A stretch of 35,578 nucleotides of DNA from DASQHM01 sp035632095 (GCA_035632095.1 DASQHM010000196.1:1-35578); one strand, 5' to 3'; positions 16,411 to 24,974 are shown, counted from the stretch's first letter. A program made the numbers and translations. Notes: generated by a model from the letters alone, not told the origin.

Positions 16411-17144
16411 GCCTGTGCGACCTCTTTGATATTGCCGCCGAGATAGGCTTCGCGGATGCGCGGATCGTCGCGCACGGCGGCGGCGGGTCCTTCGAGAAAC
16501 TTGCGGCCAAGCTCCATGACGATGGCGGTATCGGAAATCAGCAGCGCGCCATGGACGTTCTGTTCGACGACGAGCACGGTGACGCCGGTCGCGGCAATCT
16601 GGCGCAGGGTCGCGAATACCTCGCCTTGCATCTTCGGCGACAGACCCAGCGACGGTTCGTCAAGCAATAGCAGAGACGGGCCGGTCAACATGACCATGGA
16701 AGTTTCGAGAATTTGCTGCTCGCCACCCGACAGATTCCCTGCCAGCACGTTCCGTTTCCGCTCCAGCAGGGGAAACGATCCGATCACGCGGTCGAGCGCC
16801 GCCCGATGTTGGCGCGCCGGCAATATGTAGCAACCAATCTTGAGGTTCTCGGCCACGGTCATGAGCGGGAAATTGCAGCGGCCTTGCGGCACAAAGCCGA
16901 TGCCGCGCCTCAGCCGCTCCCAAGGTTCAAGCCGCTCGATGGATTCGCCCCGGAAGTTGATCTGGCCGGCGAAATGCCTGATGGTGCCGTAGATAGCCCT
17001 GAGCAGAGTCGATTTTCCGGCGCCGTTGCCGCCGATCAAAGTGGTGATGCTGCCGGGAGCGAGGCTCGTCGAAAAATCGCGCACGATGGGAACTTCGCCG
17101 TATCCCGCCGTGAGATCGATGACCTGCAACGCCGGTATGCTCAC
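16407..17144 (-). CDS. livF: Branched-chain amino-acid-type ABC transporter ATPase LivF
   Basis: 245 residues starting at a GTG at 17144 that overlaps the livG stop (GTGA). The frame is open upstream inside livG, but translation from there does not resemble LivF. Walker A is GGNGAGKST (residues 38-46), the signature is LSGGEQQ, and Walker B is SLLLLDEPSLGLSP followed by VVEQNV with the switch region. With LivG it powers import through LivHM. The Liv (HAAT) family takes up branched-chain amino acids but also many amides, urea and aromatic acids. Its coupling to hyuA by ATGA suggests that the cargo is the substrate of the downstream enzymes. Confidence 0.93.
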   Translation of the reverse strand: MSIPALQVIDLTAGYGEVPIVRDFSTSLAPGSITTLIGGNGAGKSTLLRAIYGTIRHFAGQINFRGESIERLEPWERLRRGIGFVPQGRCNFPLMTVAENLKIGCYILPARQHRAALDRVIGSFPLLERKRNVLAGNLSGGEQQILETSMVMLTGPSLLLLDEPSLGLSPKMQGEVFATLRQIAATGVTVLVVEQNVHGALLISDTAIVMELGRKFLEGPAAAVRDDPRIREAYLGGNIKEVAQA

Positions 17145-17935
17145 GACATCACCGGCAGTCGCGCGGGCGTCGATTCGCCGATTCCGAGATAGGCATCGAG
17201 CACGCGCGGGTCCCTGTGGATCTCCTGCGGAGGGCCTTCGGCAAGCTTGCGTCCCTGGTCGAACACGATGACGTGGTCGCACAGCGAGCTGATGAAGTCG
17301 ACGTTGTGCTCGACGATCAGGAAGCTTGTCCCGTCGGCGTTGGCGCGGCGCAGAATGTCGGCGATCCCATTGATGCGCGAAGGGTTGACGCCGGCGACCG
17401 GCTCGTCGAGTACGATGAGTTTGGGCCGCGACATCAGCGCGGCCGCGAGCGCCAGCAGCTTCTTCTGGCCGTAGGAAAGGATTGCGGCAGGCGCCTCTAT
17501 GTGCCCCGCAAGGCCGACGAATGCAATGAGATCGCGCGCCCGTTCCTCCACCCGCCGGCGCACGGCGCGGTATTTGGGCGAGCGCAGAAACGCGTCGAGC
17601 CACGTGACTTCGGCGAACGGTGCGGCCACCACAAGCAGATTGTCGAGCAGGCTGAAATGATCGTACGCGCGCACGGATTGGAACGTGCGTACCAGACCGA
17701 AGTGCGCGATTTCCTGCGGCGCAAGCGCGCTTATATCCGTCCCGGACAGCCTGACCGAGCCGGCGTCGCTTTGCAGAAAACCGCTGATGCAATCGATCAT
17801 CGTGCTTTTGCCGGACCCGTTTGGGCCGATCAATCCGGTGATGGTGCCGGCCTCGATGGCGAACGACACGCCGTCGACGGCATGCACGCCGCTGAAAGCC
17901 TTCGCCAGGCCGCTGACTTCCAGCAGCGCCGTCAT
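17141..17935 (-). CDS. livG: Branched-chain amino-acid-type ABC transporter ATPase LivG
   Basis: 264 residues. Walker A is GPNGSGKST (residues 37-45), the signature is LSYGQKK (Y replacing the second G, a known LivG variant), and Walker B is LIVLDEPVAGVNP, followed by VEHNVDFI. GLVRTFQSVRAYDHFSLLDN is the Q-loop area, and the C-terminal region is longer than in LivF, as is normal for LivG. It overlaps livM (ATGA) and livF (GTGA). Confidence 0.93.
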   Translation of the reverse strand: MTALLEVSGLAKAFSGVHAVDGVSFAIEAGTITGLIGPNGSGKSTMIDCISGFLQSDAGSVRLSGTDISALAPQEIAHFGLVRTFQSVRAYDHFSLLDNLLVVAAPFAEVTWLDAFLRSPKYRAVRRRVEERARDLIAFVGLAGHIEAPAAILSYGQKKLLALAAALMSRPKLIVLDEPVAGVNPSRINGIADILRRANADGTSFLIVEHNVDFISSLCDHVIVFDQGRKLAEGPPQEIHRDPRVLDAYLGIGESTPARLPVMS

Positions 17936-18873
17936 TTCAGCGCCGCGCGCAAGGCAGAGACGCGACGCTGCTCGAACCAGCCGGCGATCCCTTGCGGCAT
18001 GGCGAGCATGGCAACGACCAGTATTGCGCCATAGATGACCATGCGCAGGTCGTCGGAAAACCGCAGCGCCTCGGGGAGAGCAACCATGACGAGGCCGACG
18101 CCGACGACGCCCCAGAAACTGCCGGCGCCGCCGATGATGACCACAATGAGGAAGGTCTGCATGTAGTAGAAGTCGAGGATCGTCGGGTCGACGATTTTCA
18201 AGTAGAAGACGAACACTCCGCCGGCGATGCCGGTAACGGCGGCGCCGATCACGAAGGCGGCGAGCTTGTAGGGCAACGGTGCGATGCCTTGCGATTGCGC
18301 CAATACCTCGTTCTGCTTGATCGCCTTCAGAATATGGCCGATACGCGAGGTGCCGAACACGTAGAGAAAGGCCAGCGCCAACGCCGTGAATCCGAGCACG
18401 ATATAGTAGAAGCGCGCCGGCGTGCCGAAATCGAACCCGAGCAACGTCGGCACCGGCAAGCCGGGAATGCCAAGCGGCCCGTGCGTAAGGTCTACCCAGT
18501 TTCGTACCACCAAATCCGTAAGCAATGAGAAGGTCAAAGTGACAATGACAAAGGCATGCCGCTTGGTGCGCAGCGTCGGCAAGCCGATGACGATTCCGAG
18601 TATCGCCGGCACCAGGCCCGCCACGATCAGGCCGCTCCAGAAGCTCCCGCCCAACGACATCACCGTCAGCGCGGCGCCGTAACCGCCGATGCCCCAGAAG
18701 GCCAGCTGGGCGAAGGAGAGAAGTCCCGCGTAGCCGTAGACGAGATTCAACGCGGCCGCCGCCACCGTATAGAGCAGGCCTGAGATCGTGATGCCGATCA
18801 GATAGTTCGACGCCGTGACCAGCGGCAACGCCGCGAGGGCAGCGATGCCTGCGCCGAGCGCCAGCCGTTTCAT
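17932..18873 (-). CDS. livM: Branched-chain amino-acid-type ABC transporter permease LivM
   Basis: 313 residues starting at MKRLALGAG (18873), which overlaps the livH stop by ATGA; the open frame continues upstream inside livH but only as a shadow. It is an integral inner-membrane protein with about eight to ten hydrophobic segments, starting with ALGAGIAALAALPLVT. GYAGLLSFAQLAFWGIGGYG is the hallmark LivM segment, and ALAFLYVFGTSRIGHILKAI followed by NEVLAQSQGI is the loop that contacts the ATPases. IGGAGSFWGVVGVG lies in a late helix. Together with LivH it forms the import channel. Confidence 0.92.
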   Translation of the reverse strand: MKRLALGAGIAALAALPLVTASNYLIGITISGLLYTVAAAALNLVYGYAGLLSFAQLAFWGIGGYGAALTVMSLGGSFWSGLIVAGLVPAILGIVIGLPTLRTKRHAFVIVTLTFSLLTDLVVRNWVDLTHGPLGIPGLPVPTLLGFDFGTPARFYYIVLGFTALALAFLYVFGTSRIGHILKAIKQNEVLAQSQGIAPLPYKLAAFVIGAAVTGIAGGVFVFYLKIVDPTILDFYYMQTFLIVVIIGGAGSFWGVVGVGLVMVALPEALRFSDDLRMVIYGAILVVAMLAMPQGIAGWFEQRRVSALRAALK

Positions 18874-19757
18874 TGGACCCGCATCCTGCCGCGCTGAAGA
18901 ATTCCGTCCGGTCGCAGCATCAAGACCACGATCATGATCGCGAACACTCCGACCTCTTGCCACGCTATGTTGAAGAATCCGCCGATCCAGCTTTCCGCCA
19001 ATCCGAGCAAGAGCGCGGCGGCGACCGCGCCGAGCATATTGCCGAGACCGCCGATGATCACCAGCGCGAAGGCCTTGAAGATCACGGATTGTCCCATCGC
19101 CGGCTCTACGTTCTGGATCGGCGCCAGCGCGGCACCCGCGAGGCCGCAAAGCGCGGTCGCCACGACGACGGCATTGCGCGCCACCTGCTTCGGCTTGATG
19201 CCCACCATCAGGGCGGCTTCGCGATTCTGCGCGATGGCGCGCATGGCCCGGCCAAATTGCGTGAAGTTCAAGATGGCATAGAGTGCCGCAAACGCGGCCA
19301 AGGCCTCGGCACCGCCGAGCACGCGCGTCCAGGTGATGCGCACCGTGCCCATGTCCAGCCCCGCGAAGCCGAAATTCGTATCGACCAGCCGCGGCGTCGC
19401 GGAGAAGAAGTATTGCATGCCGTAGAGCAGGATCATCGAGACGCCGATAGTGATCAAAATGCTGCGCTCGAACTCGCTCTGTCGGAGTCGCGCCAAAAAC
19501 AACTCGAACAGCACAAGCCCGGCGGCGGCGCTGGCAATGACGGCCATAACGATGGCGGGCCAATACTGGAGTCCGAACACCGGCAGCAGGAAGGCCATGG
19601 CGAAGGCGCCCAGCATCAGAAACTCGCCGTGCGCGAAATTTATGATTTCAAGGACGCCGAACACGAGAGCCAAGCCGACGGCGATCAGGGCATAGAGCGA
19701 GCCGAGGATCAGGCCGTTCAGGGTCAGCTGGATGAGGTAGGCGGAATCGATGGCCAT
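18870..19757 (-). CDS. livH: Branched-chain amino-acid-type ABC transporter permease LivH
   Basis: 295 residues from the ATG at 19757 (MAIDSAYLIQLTLNGLILG), the usual LivH length and N-terminus; the open frame extends 28 codons further but that part is not LivH-like. No strong ribosome-binding site is seen. Key segments are GSLYALIAVGLALVFGVLEI, FAHGEFLMLGAFA, the ATPase-contact loop GRAMRAIAQNREAALMVGI and VIIGGLGNMLGAVAAALLLG. It is the first gene of the long minus-strand operon that ends with hyuB at 5382. Confidence 0.92.
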   Translation of the reverse strand: MAIDSAYLIQLTLNGLILGSLYALIAVGLALVFGVLEIINFAHGEFLMLGAFAMAFLLPVFGLQYWPAIVMAVIASAAAGLVLFELFLARLRQSEFERSILITIGVSMILLYGMQYFFSATPRLVDTNFGFAGLDMGTVRITWTRVLGGAEALAAFAALYAILNFTQFGRAMRAIAQNREAALMVGIKPKQVARNAVVVATALCGLAGAALAPIQNVEPAMGQSVIFKAFALVIIGGLGNMLGAVAAALLLGLAESWIGGFFNIAWQEVGVFAIMIVVLMLRPDGILQRGRMRVQ

Positions 19758-19862
19758 GCTTGCTGGTTGCGTACTATCTTCGACCGCTGGCCTCGCCGGT
19801 CCTGGCGGGCATTCGGCGCTTAGTCTAGGCTCAATTCTCAATCGTCGATCTGGGGAGTTTCA
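19758..19862. promoter_or_regulatory. Divergent control region between livH and the binding-protein gene
   Basis: These 105 bases separate two divergent transcription units and must hold promoters for both, or for whichever is expressed. I see no convincing -35/-10 pair, no TTGA-N6-TCAA box and no clear operator palindrome. GGGGAG at 19853-19858 is the ribosome-binding site of the plus-strand gene. Confidence 0.4.
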
Positions 19863-20996
19863 ATGTTCATTCGAGCATATCTCGCCGCACTCGGCGTCGC
19901 GATGGCCGTTTCTTCATCGGCGGCCGCGCAAGACATCGTCATCGGCCTGAGCGCGCCGATCACCGGCCCTGCGGCAACGGCTGCTGTTTGGGAGCGCTGG
20001 GGCGTCGACATCGCGCTCGACGAGATCAACGGCGCCGGCGGGCTGCTTGGCCGCAAGGTTGAGATCATGTCCCTCGACAATCGTTGCAACCCGGCGGAGG
20101 CGGTCAATGTCGCCAACAAGCTGGTCGAAGCGAAGGTCGCGGCCGTCATTGGCGCCCATTGCAGCTCGGCCACGTTGGCGGCCATGCCGATCATCAAGGA
20201 CGCGAAGATCCCGATGATTACCGGTGTCTCGACTAGCCCGAAGATCACCGAGCTATCGGGCGTCGGCGGCAACGATTGGATGTTCCGCTTCAATCCGTCC
20301 GATCAGGACATGATGGATGCGCTCGGCATCTATCTTGGCAAGCACACCAACTTCAAGAAGATCGCGGTGATCGCCGAGGACACCGACTTCGGCCGCGGCG
20401 GCGTCGATGCCTTCATTCCGGCAGCGAAGAAGAACGGCCTCAGCCTGATCTCCACCGATTTCTACCCGCAGAACCAGCCCGATTTCACCAGTATCCTCAC
20501 CCGCGTGCAGCAATCGCGGCCGGACGCAATCGCGCTCTTCCAGCTGGGCGGCGATCAGATCAACTTCCTGCGCAATGCCATGCAGCTCGGCATCAAGATT
20601 CCCTATACCGGCCGCGCGGAGCTTGGCGGCAAGAATGTCCAGTTCATCGAGGCCGGGGGCATGGAAGGATCGATCGGGGCATGGTTCTATAGCGCTGACA
20701 TCGATACGCCGCAGAACAAGGCATTCGTCGCGGCCACCCAGAAGCGCTTCAACAGCATCCCGTACCTGCAGACGTGGCACGGCTACGACAGTGTGAAAAT
20801 CCTGGCCCAGGCCATCAAGGAAGCGGGCAGCGCCGAACCGGCAAAGATTCAGGCGGCGCTGAAGAAGGTCTCGTATCTCGACGTCATGGGCGAGACCATG
20901 CGTTTCGACGATCACAACCAGGCCGGCAAGACGGTCGTAATTCAGCAAGTTAAAGATCGCAAGATCACAGTCGTGGAACTGTTGGAGCTCAAGTAG
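19863..20996 (+). CDS. Periplasmic substrate-binding protein of a Liv-type ABC transporter
   Basis: 377 residues. A signal peptide covers residues 1-22 (MFIRAYLAALGVAMAVSSSAAA), with the mature protein starting near QDIVIGLSAPITGP, the usual first strand of type I Leu/Ile/Val-binding proteins. LDEINGAGGLLGRKVEI and NPAEAVNVANKLV are family strings, and GAHCSSATLAAMPI lines the ligand cleft. IAVIAEDTDFGRGGVDAF marks the second lobe. It delivers solute to LivHMGF. Transcribed away from livH, it is presumably regulated together with the long operon. The ligand cannot be read from sequence; the neighbouring hydantoinase-like genes point to an amide, ureide or amino-acid derivative. Confidence 0.92.
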   Translation: MFIRAYLAALGVAMAVSSSAAAQDIVIGLSAPITGPAATAAVWERWGVDIALDEINGAGGLLGRKVEIMSLDNRCNPAEAVNVANKLVEAKVAAVIGAHCSSATLAAMPIIKDAKIPMITGVSTSPKITELSGVGGNDWMFRFNPSDQDMMDALGIYLGKHTNFKKIAVIAEDTDFGRGGVDAFIPAAKKNGLSLISTDFYPQNQPDFTSILTRVQQSRPDAIALFQLGGDQINFLRNAMQLGIKIPYTGRAELGGKNVQFIEAGGMEGSIGAWFYSADIDTPQNKAFVAATQKRFNSIPYLQTWHGYDSVKILAQAIKEAGSAEPAKIQAALKKVSYLDVMGETMRFDDHNQAGKTVVIQQVKDRKITVVELLELK

Positions 20997-21070
20997 TTGC
21001 AAGCTCTCGCTTCAACGATTTGGGCCGATACATTTAGGCGTATCAAATAGAGGTCTCGTTGGTTGCAGTT

Positions 21071-21211
21071 CGACGCAGCCTACTCAACGAGGAACAGGCC
21101 CATCTTGCCTTGGCCAAGGACGCGCCAAATTATCGTGCGATTCAACATCTCGGCCGGATCACCGCGCAGCCAGTTCGCGGCGGCCTCCTCCACCATTACT
21201 GCCCGATATAG
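21071..21211 (+). pseudogene. C-terminal remnant of a DDE integrase-type transposase
   Basis: A stretch of 46 codons ending in TAG (21209-21211) reads LNEEQAHLALAKDAPNYRAI, then QHLGRITAQPVRGG and LLHHYCPI. This is the very end of rhizobial IS transposases with an integrase core (typical form YYNExRTHLSLxKDAPxxRA, GGLHHxYxRI). Everything upstream is missing and no start codon serves it. The N-terminal half of the same kind of transposase lies inverted at 24170-24744. Confidence 0.72.
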
Positions 21212-21283
21212 TTCTTGGCAGGGACTGGGTGGCGGTGGACGCAGTCTGTGGCGAACCCGTCTCCGGCCGATTTCCCTGCTATG

Positions 21284-21444
21284 CAGGGAAAATACAGGGA
21301 ATTTCATGGAAATTGCCCCTCCGACAGGCGGGGTCAGGTCAATTTGTCGCTGTCTCCCAGCGTATTTCGGAGAAATTCCCTACTCAACGGAACAGGGAAT
21401 ATTTTGGCCGCATCAGGGAAAATACGCGAGGAAGCAGGGAATTT
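21284..21444 (+). repeat. CAGGGAA-rich degenerate intergenic repeat region
   Basis: The heptamer CAGGGAA occurs five times (21284, 21295, 21393, 21414, 21435), twice as CAGGGAAAATAC and twice as CAGGGAATTT; inverted TTCCCT copies lie nearby. I know similar AGGGAA-rich stretches beside integrase-type transposon ends in rhizobial genomes, but their function is unclear. The rest of 21212-21683 shows no credible gene: its open frames lack good starts and family resemblance. Confidence 0.5.
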
Positions 21445-21683
21445 GAGGACCTGAGCAGGGACCCTGTCGAATTGGACAAGCGGCCTGAGATCTACGGTAA
21501 CGAGCGTGAGCCCAATCAGCCCGGACGAGGTTTTCGGAAGGCACAGGTCCTCAAGCCAAGGCAGACTCTTGCTCCGCGCAGACGGCGAGCTGCTCGTCAC
21601 GGTTCAGCGACCAGCGCGCAGCGGGCGTATTCGGCGCCACGCGATGCGGCGCGCTGGAAATGTCGGCCAGTCAGCGTGGCCAG

Positions 21684-23366
21684 TCACGGCAAGGTGGTTG
21701 GAGTCTCGACGAGGTAGCCGATGCAGAAATGAGCCATGTGCGCGACAGCTTCGGCACTGTGGTAGTCACCGAATTCGGCAGTGGCTTCCTTGCCGGCGTA
21801 CATTCGGCCGATTCCAGCGCCACCAGGGTGATGGGGTGCCCACTCGGTGATGTCGTAAACTTTTCCCGAGATGATGATCCAGCAGTCGTCTCGGGTGTTG
21901 TGCAGGGCGACCTCGTCGCGCGTGACGGGGCGTGTACCCTTGGCGGGAGCAGCCGGCATCCAGAGCTTGCGGGTGATCGCAACGTAGTCGGCCTTGGCGG
22001 CTCGGCGGAAGTCCCACGGTCCTAATCTCTTGGGAGGCAATTCGGCGCCGATATTGCGGGCGTCGTACGCGTAAATCCAGGAGTCGTCCTCGCCGCCGCG
22101 TTTGTCGTGGACAAAGGCTGGGCTGACCCGTTCGTCGAGCCTCTCGAGTAGCGCCTTCTGCTCAGCGGTGTCCTTGGCCCGCAAGTGATCGAAGGCGAAT
22201 TTGGAGCCGAGTTGGAAGCGGGTGGCGCGGTAATGCCGCACGCGTTCGTAGTGCAACAACGCTGTAGCCACATCGCGGCCGTGCAGGGCGAAGGCGCTAG
22301 CGAGCGCGGCGGCGTCCTCGAAGGACTGCGCGGCGCCTTGGCCAAACGTGGGAAGCATCGGGTGCGCCGCGTCCCCGAGCAGACAGATGCGGCCCTGCAC
22401 CCAGGTTTCGAGCGCGTCACGATCGTAGAGGCCCCACTTGGTGGGACGAACGATCGCCCCCGCCAGAGCGAGCAGGTCGTCTCTACTGGAGCTCCCCGTG
22501 AATGCCTCGCCCACCTCGCGAAGGATCTCCTCCTGACTGACGGGAAACCAGTCACCCTCCTCCTGCTCGAACGCGGCAGAGTCGGGCTCATAACGGGCGA
22601 TCCACACGTTCAACAACTCGCCGCCGCGCACCCAGTACGTCGTCGCCCCGCTCCTGTCGCTCCGATAGCGGTCCATGCTGAAGGAGTTGATGGGATTGTG
22701 GTCCAGCGGCCTACCGTCAGCCTTGCGGAGCGAGGCGACCACCGTCCGTGGAATGAGCCCACGAAAGCAGGTCACCTCAGTCCAGCGCTTGGGACGCGGG
22801 TTCGGCCACGCCAGCTGCAACGTGGCAGAGTTGATCCCGTCGGCACCCACGAGAACCTCTCCCGTGGCGGTTCGACCATTCGAAAAGGTCGCCGTCACCT
22901 CGCCGGCGGTCTGATGCAACTGTGTCAGCCTGCAGTCCATGTGCACGGTGATCGGGCACGGCGCCCCGCTGTCGTGACCGAACTCGAACACCCGCTTATA
23001 GAGGCACATCAACAGGTCCAGCCTGTGCATGTGATGAAACCCGGCGCCGTCGCCCGCGGCGGTGACATGATCGAACGGCCTCTTTGTCACGCTCCCATCC
23101 GCGTTGAACTGCCGTGTCGACTCCAAAATTGCCGCACGGCCACCGTCGATCACCCCGTCGGGGCCCTTGGGATCCCCGCCATCGAGGTCGACGCCCAGCC
23201 AACGACATATCCGCGCCCCGTTGGGCGGGATGTTCAACCCGGCGCCTGCGGTGCTGGGCACCTTCGTCTGCTCGTAGATATCGACCGATGCGAAGACGCC
23301 GGACTGTCGCAGCGCCAACGCCGTCATCAATCCGCCCATTCCCGCACCGACAATCACTGCCCGCAT
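21684..23366 (-). CDS. FAD-dependent monooxygenase fused to a C-terminal cytochrome b5 domain
   Basis: 560 residues from the ATG at 23366, which has GGAAGG eight bases upstream; the longer open frame before it is not protein-like. Residues 1-400 are a class A flavin monooxygenase of the salicylate-hydroxylase type: VIVGAGMGGL at 5-14, VLVGADGINSATLQ for the DG motif, and GRICLLGDAAHPMLPTFGQG for the GD motif. Residues 481-552 are a cytochrome b5 domain: DDCWIIISGKVYDITEW, then HPGG with His513, and His536 in FGDYHS as the second heme ligand. NAD(P)H-dependent hydroxylation of an aromatic or quinone-like substrate, with the heme domain passing electrons, is a reasonable guess. IS remnants flank it on both sides, which suggests acquisition by transfer. 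No membrane anchor is seen. Confidence 0.87.
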   Translation of the reverse strand: MRAVIVGAGMGGLMTALALRQSGVFASVDIYEQTKVPSTAGAGLNIPPNGARICRWLGVDLDGGDPKGPDGVIDGGRAAILESTRQFNADGSVTKRPFDHVTAAGDGAGFHHMHRLDLLMCLYKRVFEFGHDSGAPCPITVHMDCRLTQLHQTAGEVTATFSNGRTATGEVLVGADGINSATLQLAWPNPRPKRWTEVTCFRGLIPRTVVASLRKADGRPLDHNPINSFSMDRYRSDRSGATTYWVRGGELLNVWIARYEPDSAAFEQEEGDWFPVSQEEILREVGEAFTGSSSRDDLLALAGAIVRPTKWGLYDRDALETWVQGRICLLGDAAHPMLPTFGQGAAQSFEDAAALASAFALHGRDVATALLHYERVRHYRATRFQLGSKFAFDHLRAKDTAEQKALLERLDERVSPAFVHDKRGGEDDSWIYAYDARNIGAELPPKRLGPWDFRRAAKADYVAITRKLWMPAAPAKGTRPVTRDEVALHNTRDDCWIIISGKVYDITEWAPHHPGGAGIGRMYAGKEATAEFGDYHSAEAVAHMAHFCIGYLVETPTTLP

Positions 23367-23551
23367 CCTGTCGTCCTTCCGAAGTAAGCCAACGCACCGA
23401 TTTCCCACCTCGCGGCGCGAGTAAGGTGATGTCGCCTGAGCAGATGGGCCGAGACTAGCCGCGGGCGGACCGGAAATGAAGCAGCTTCTCGCCTGGACAG
23501 GAAGTGCCGACTCCACGATCACCAGCGAGGCCGTCATGGCCATGGCCGTCA

Positions 23552-23595
23552 ATCGGCGTTGGAACGTGACCCCCGATCGGCGTGCAATAGTGACC
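23552..23595 (+). repeat. IS21-like terminal repeat pair (solo element end)
   Basis: Two 20-base imperfect direct repeats, ATCGGCGTTGGAACGTGACC (23552-23571) and ATCGGCGTGCAATAGTGACC (23576-23595), are spaced with a 24-base period. The ATCGGCGT...GTGACC form is what I recall for the multiple terminal repeats at IS21-family ends. No istA or istB gene is nearby, so this would be an end left after deletion of the element. Confidence 0.5.
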
Positions 23596-24169
23596 TGTGC
23601 TTTCTCAAAACCTGATCCGCGCGTACGGGTGGCGGAATTGTGGATGGGTCGGCGGCGGGCCCTAACGGTGCCGGTGGGTTCGCCATTGTGATAGTCGCAA
23701 ATACGGATCCACAGGCGCGGCCATCGCCAATCATCGGTGTCGCGAAGCGCATCCGAGCAGGCCGCGGACTGCAGGGTGTTTTCCGTGATGTGTAACGGCA
23801 GCGCCGCTTCAACTCGGGCGGCGGTGGCGGAGCACAGATATGAGCAATCGTCGAATCACCGACATCGTGAGCGGTCGGTTTGTATCTGCCTGCCATCGGC
23901 ATTGCGTTTGTGCCGGTGATCGCGCGTCGCCTGGCTCGGCGAGGCGCCGGGCCGGTCCAGTGCGGGTCTAAGATGAGCGGCGGCCAGGTCAACCGGAGCG
24001 GGAATCTGGCGAACACCGCCGCAATGAGCCCGGCAAGACCCCGGTTGGCGGCGCGCAACGGCGGGAGAACATGAAGATAGGCGTTGTCAGCCGCGCTGCG
24101 CCCGTCAGCGAGTCCCATCGGACCGAGTCCTGCGATCTGGTTACGCCAGAAGGTTCGCCACGTCTGCGA
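23596..24169. other. Non-coding mosaic, mostly decayed mobile DNA
   Basis: No intact gene is seen. On the minus strand near 24170 down to 24115 a second transposase-like string appears, QTWRTFWRNQIAG, in another frame from the transposase copy upstream, which has QTWKTFLCNHAAG. This points to recombination between two related elements. The minus frame stays open further (FPLRLTWPPLILDPH and on) but has no recognisable family. Confidence 0.4.
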
Positions 24170-24744
24170 CGGTCGTGCTTCAATATGACCAACGCGAACA
24201 GCAACCGGAAGCCGGCCGTCGGCACGATCAAGAAGTCCATCGCAGCAACGCCAGCGGCATGGTTGCAGAGAAACGTCTTCCAGGTCTGCGACGGTCCTCG
24301 TCTGCCTCTGGCCATGTACTTGGCGACCGTTGATTGCGCCACCTCGAATCCGACCTTAAGCAATTCGCCGTGAATGCGCGGCGCACCCCAAAGTGGGTTG
24401 GCCAAGCTCATATCCCGGATCAATCTACGCAGCTCCGGCGGGACGCGCGGCCGACCGCCAGGAGCGTGCGAGTTCCAGCGCCAGAATCGTCAAAAGCCCG
24501 CCCGATGCCACCGGATGACGGTATCCGGCTGGATAACTGCGATGGCCCGCAACGCCGATGGAATCAGGCGAAAGAGGCAGACGAAGAAGAAGCGATCGCC
24601 GTTGGTAAACCGGATTCGCCCCGATACCTTCCGGCGAAGCACAACCAGTTGGTGCCGCACTGCCACATTCTCTGCTTCAAGTCGGGCCTTCGACTTGGAC
24701 GGCGAGGCCACGATGGCCAGAAATAGATATAGCAGCGCGATCAT
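24170..24744 (-). pseudogene. N-terminal half of an integrase-core transposase with a nonsense codon
   Basis: Read from the ATG at 24744 it gives RLEAENVAVRHQLVVLRRK, FTNGDRFFFVCLFRLIP and DTVIRWHRAGF, then a TGA (24490-24492), and in the same frame FWRWNSHAPGGRPR, NPLWGAPRIHGELLKVGFEV, SQTWKTFLCNHAAG and FRLLFALVILKHD. These are consecutive conserved segments of a rhizobial IS transposase with an N-terminal helix-turn-helix and a DDE core. The TGA replaces an ordinary residue (typical GF-R/C-x-W-R-W), and the DDE region after LKHD is lost, so it is dead. Confidence 0.8.
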
Positions 24745-24974
24745 TGAGCATCGAGATTACGGGATTCCGACGCCCAATCAATGCGGACGTCGTTTTCGGC
24801 ACGGACAGCTAAGAAAAGGCGGCTCTGAGCGCATTTGCTATAGCTCGTCGGACGTCCGCATTTCGCCGCTGCCGTTCCACGTCACCCAGGCGTCTCATCG
24901 GCGCAATCTTCGATCTCCGCGAACACTCTCGCCAACCATATGAATGAAAATATTCGAGCATCGCCACGCCGCCA

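Noticed and set aside
17145..17792. N-terminal extension of LivF in the open frame
   Set aside because: It is a shadow of livG; the GTG at 17144 overlaps the livG stop and begins a normal-length LivF.
18874..19563. N-terminal extension of LivM
   Set aside because: The translated part is out of frame with livH and lacks hydrophobic LivM segments; the ATG at 18873 starts a standard LivM.
24490..24492. TGA in the transposase read as selenocysteine
   Set aside because: The codon replaces an ordinary residue in a decayed IS gene with a lost C-terminus; no Sec-type motif or reason exists, so it is a nonsense mutation.
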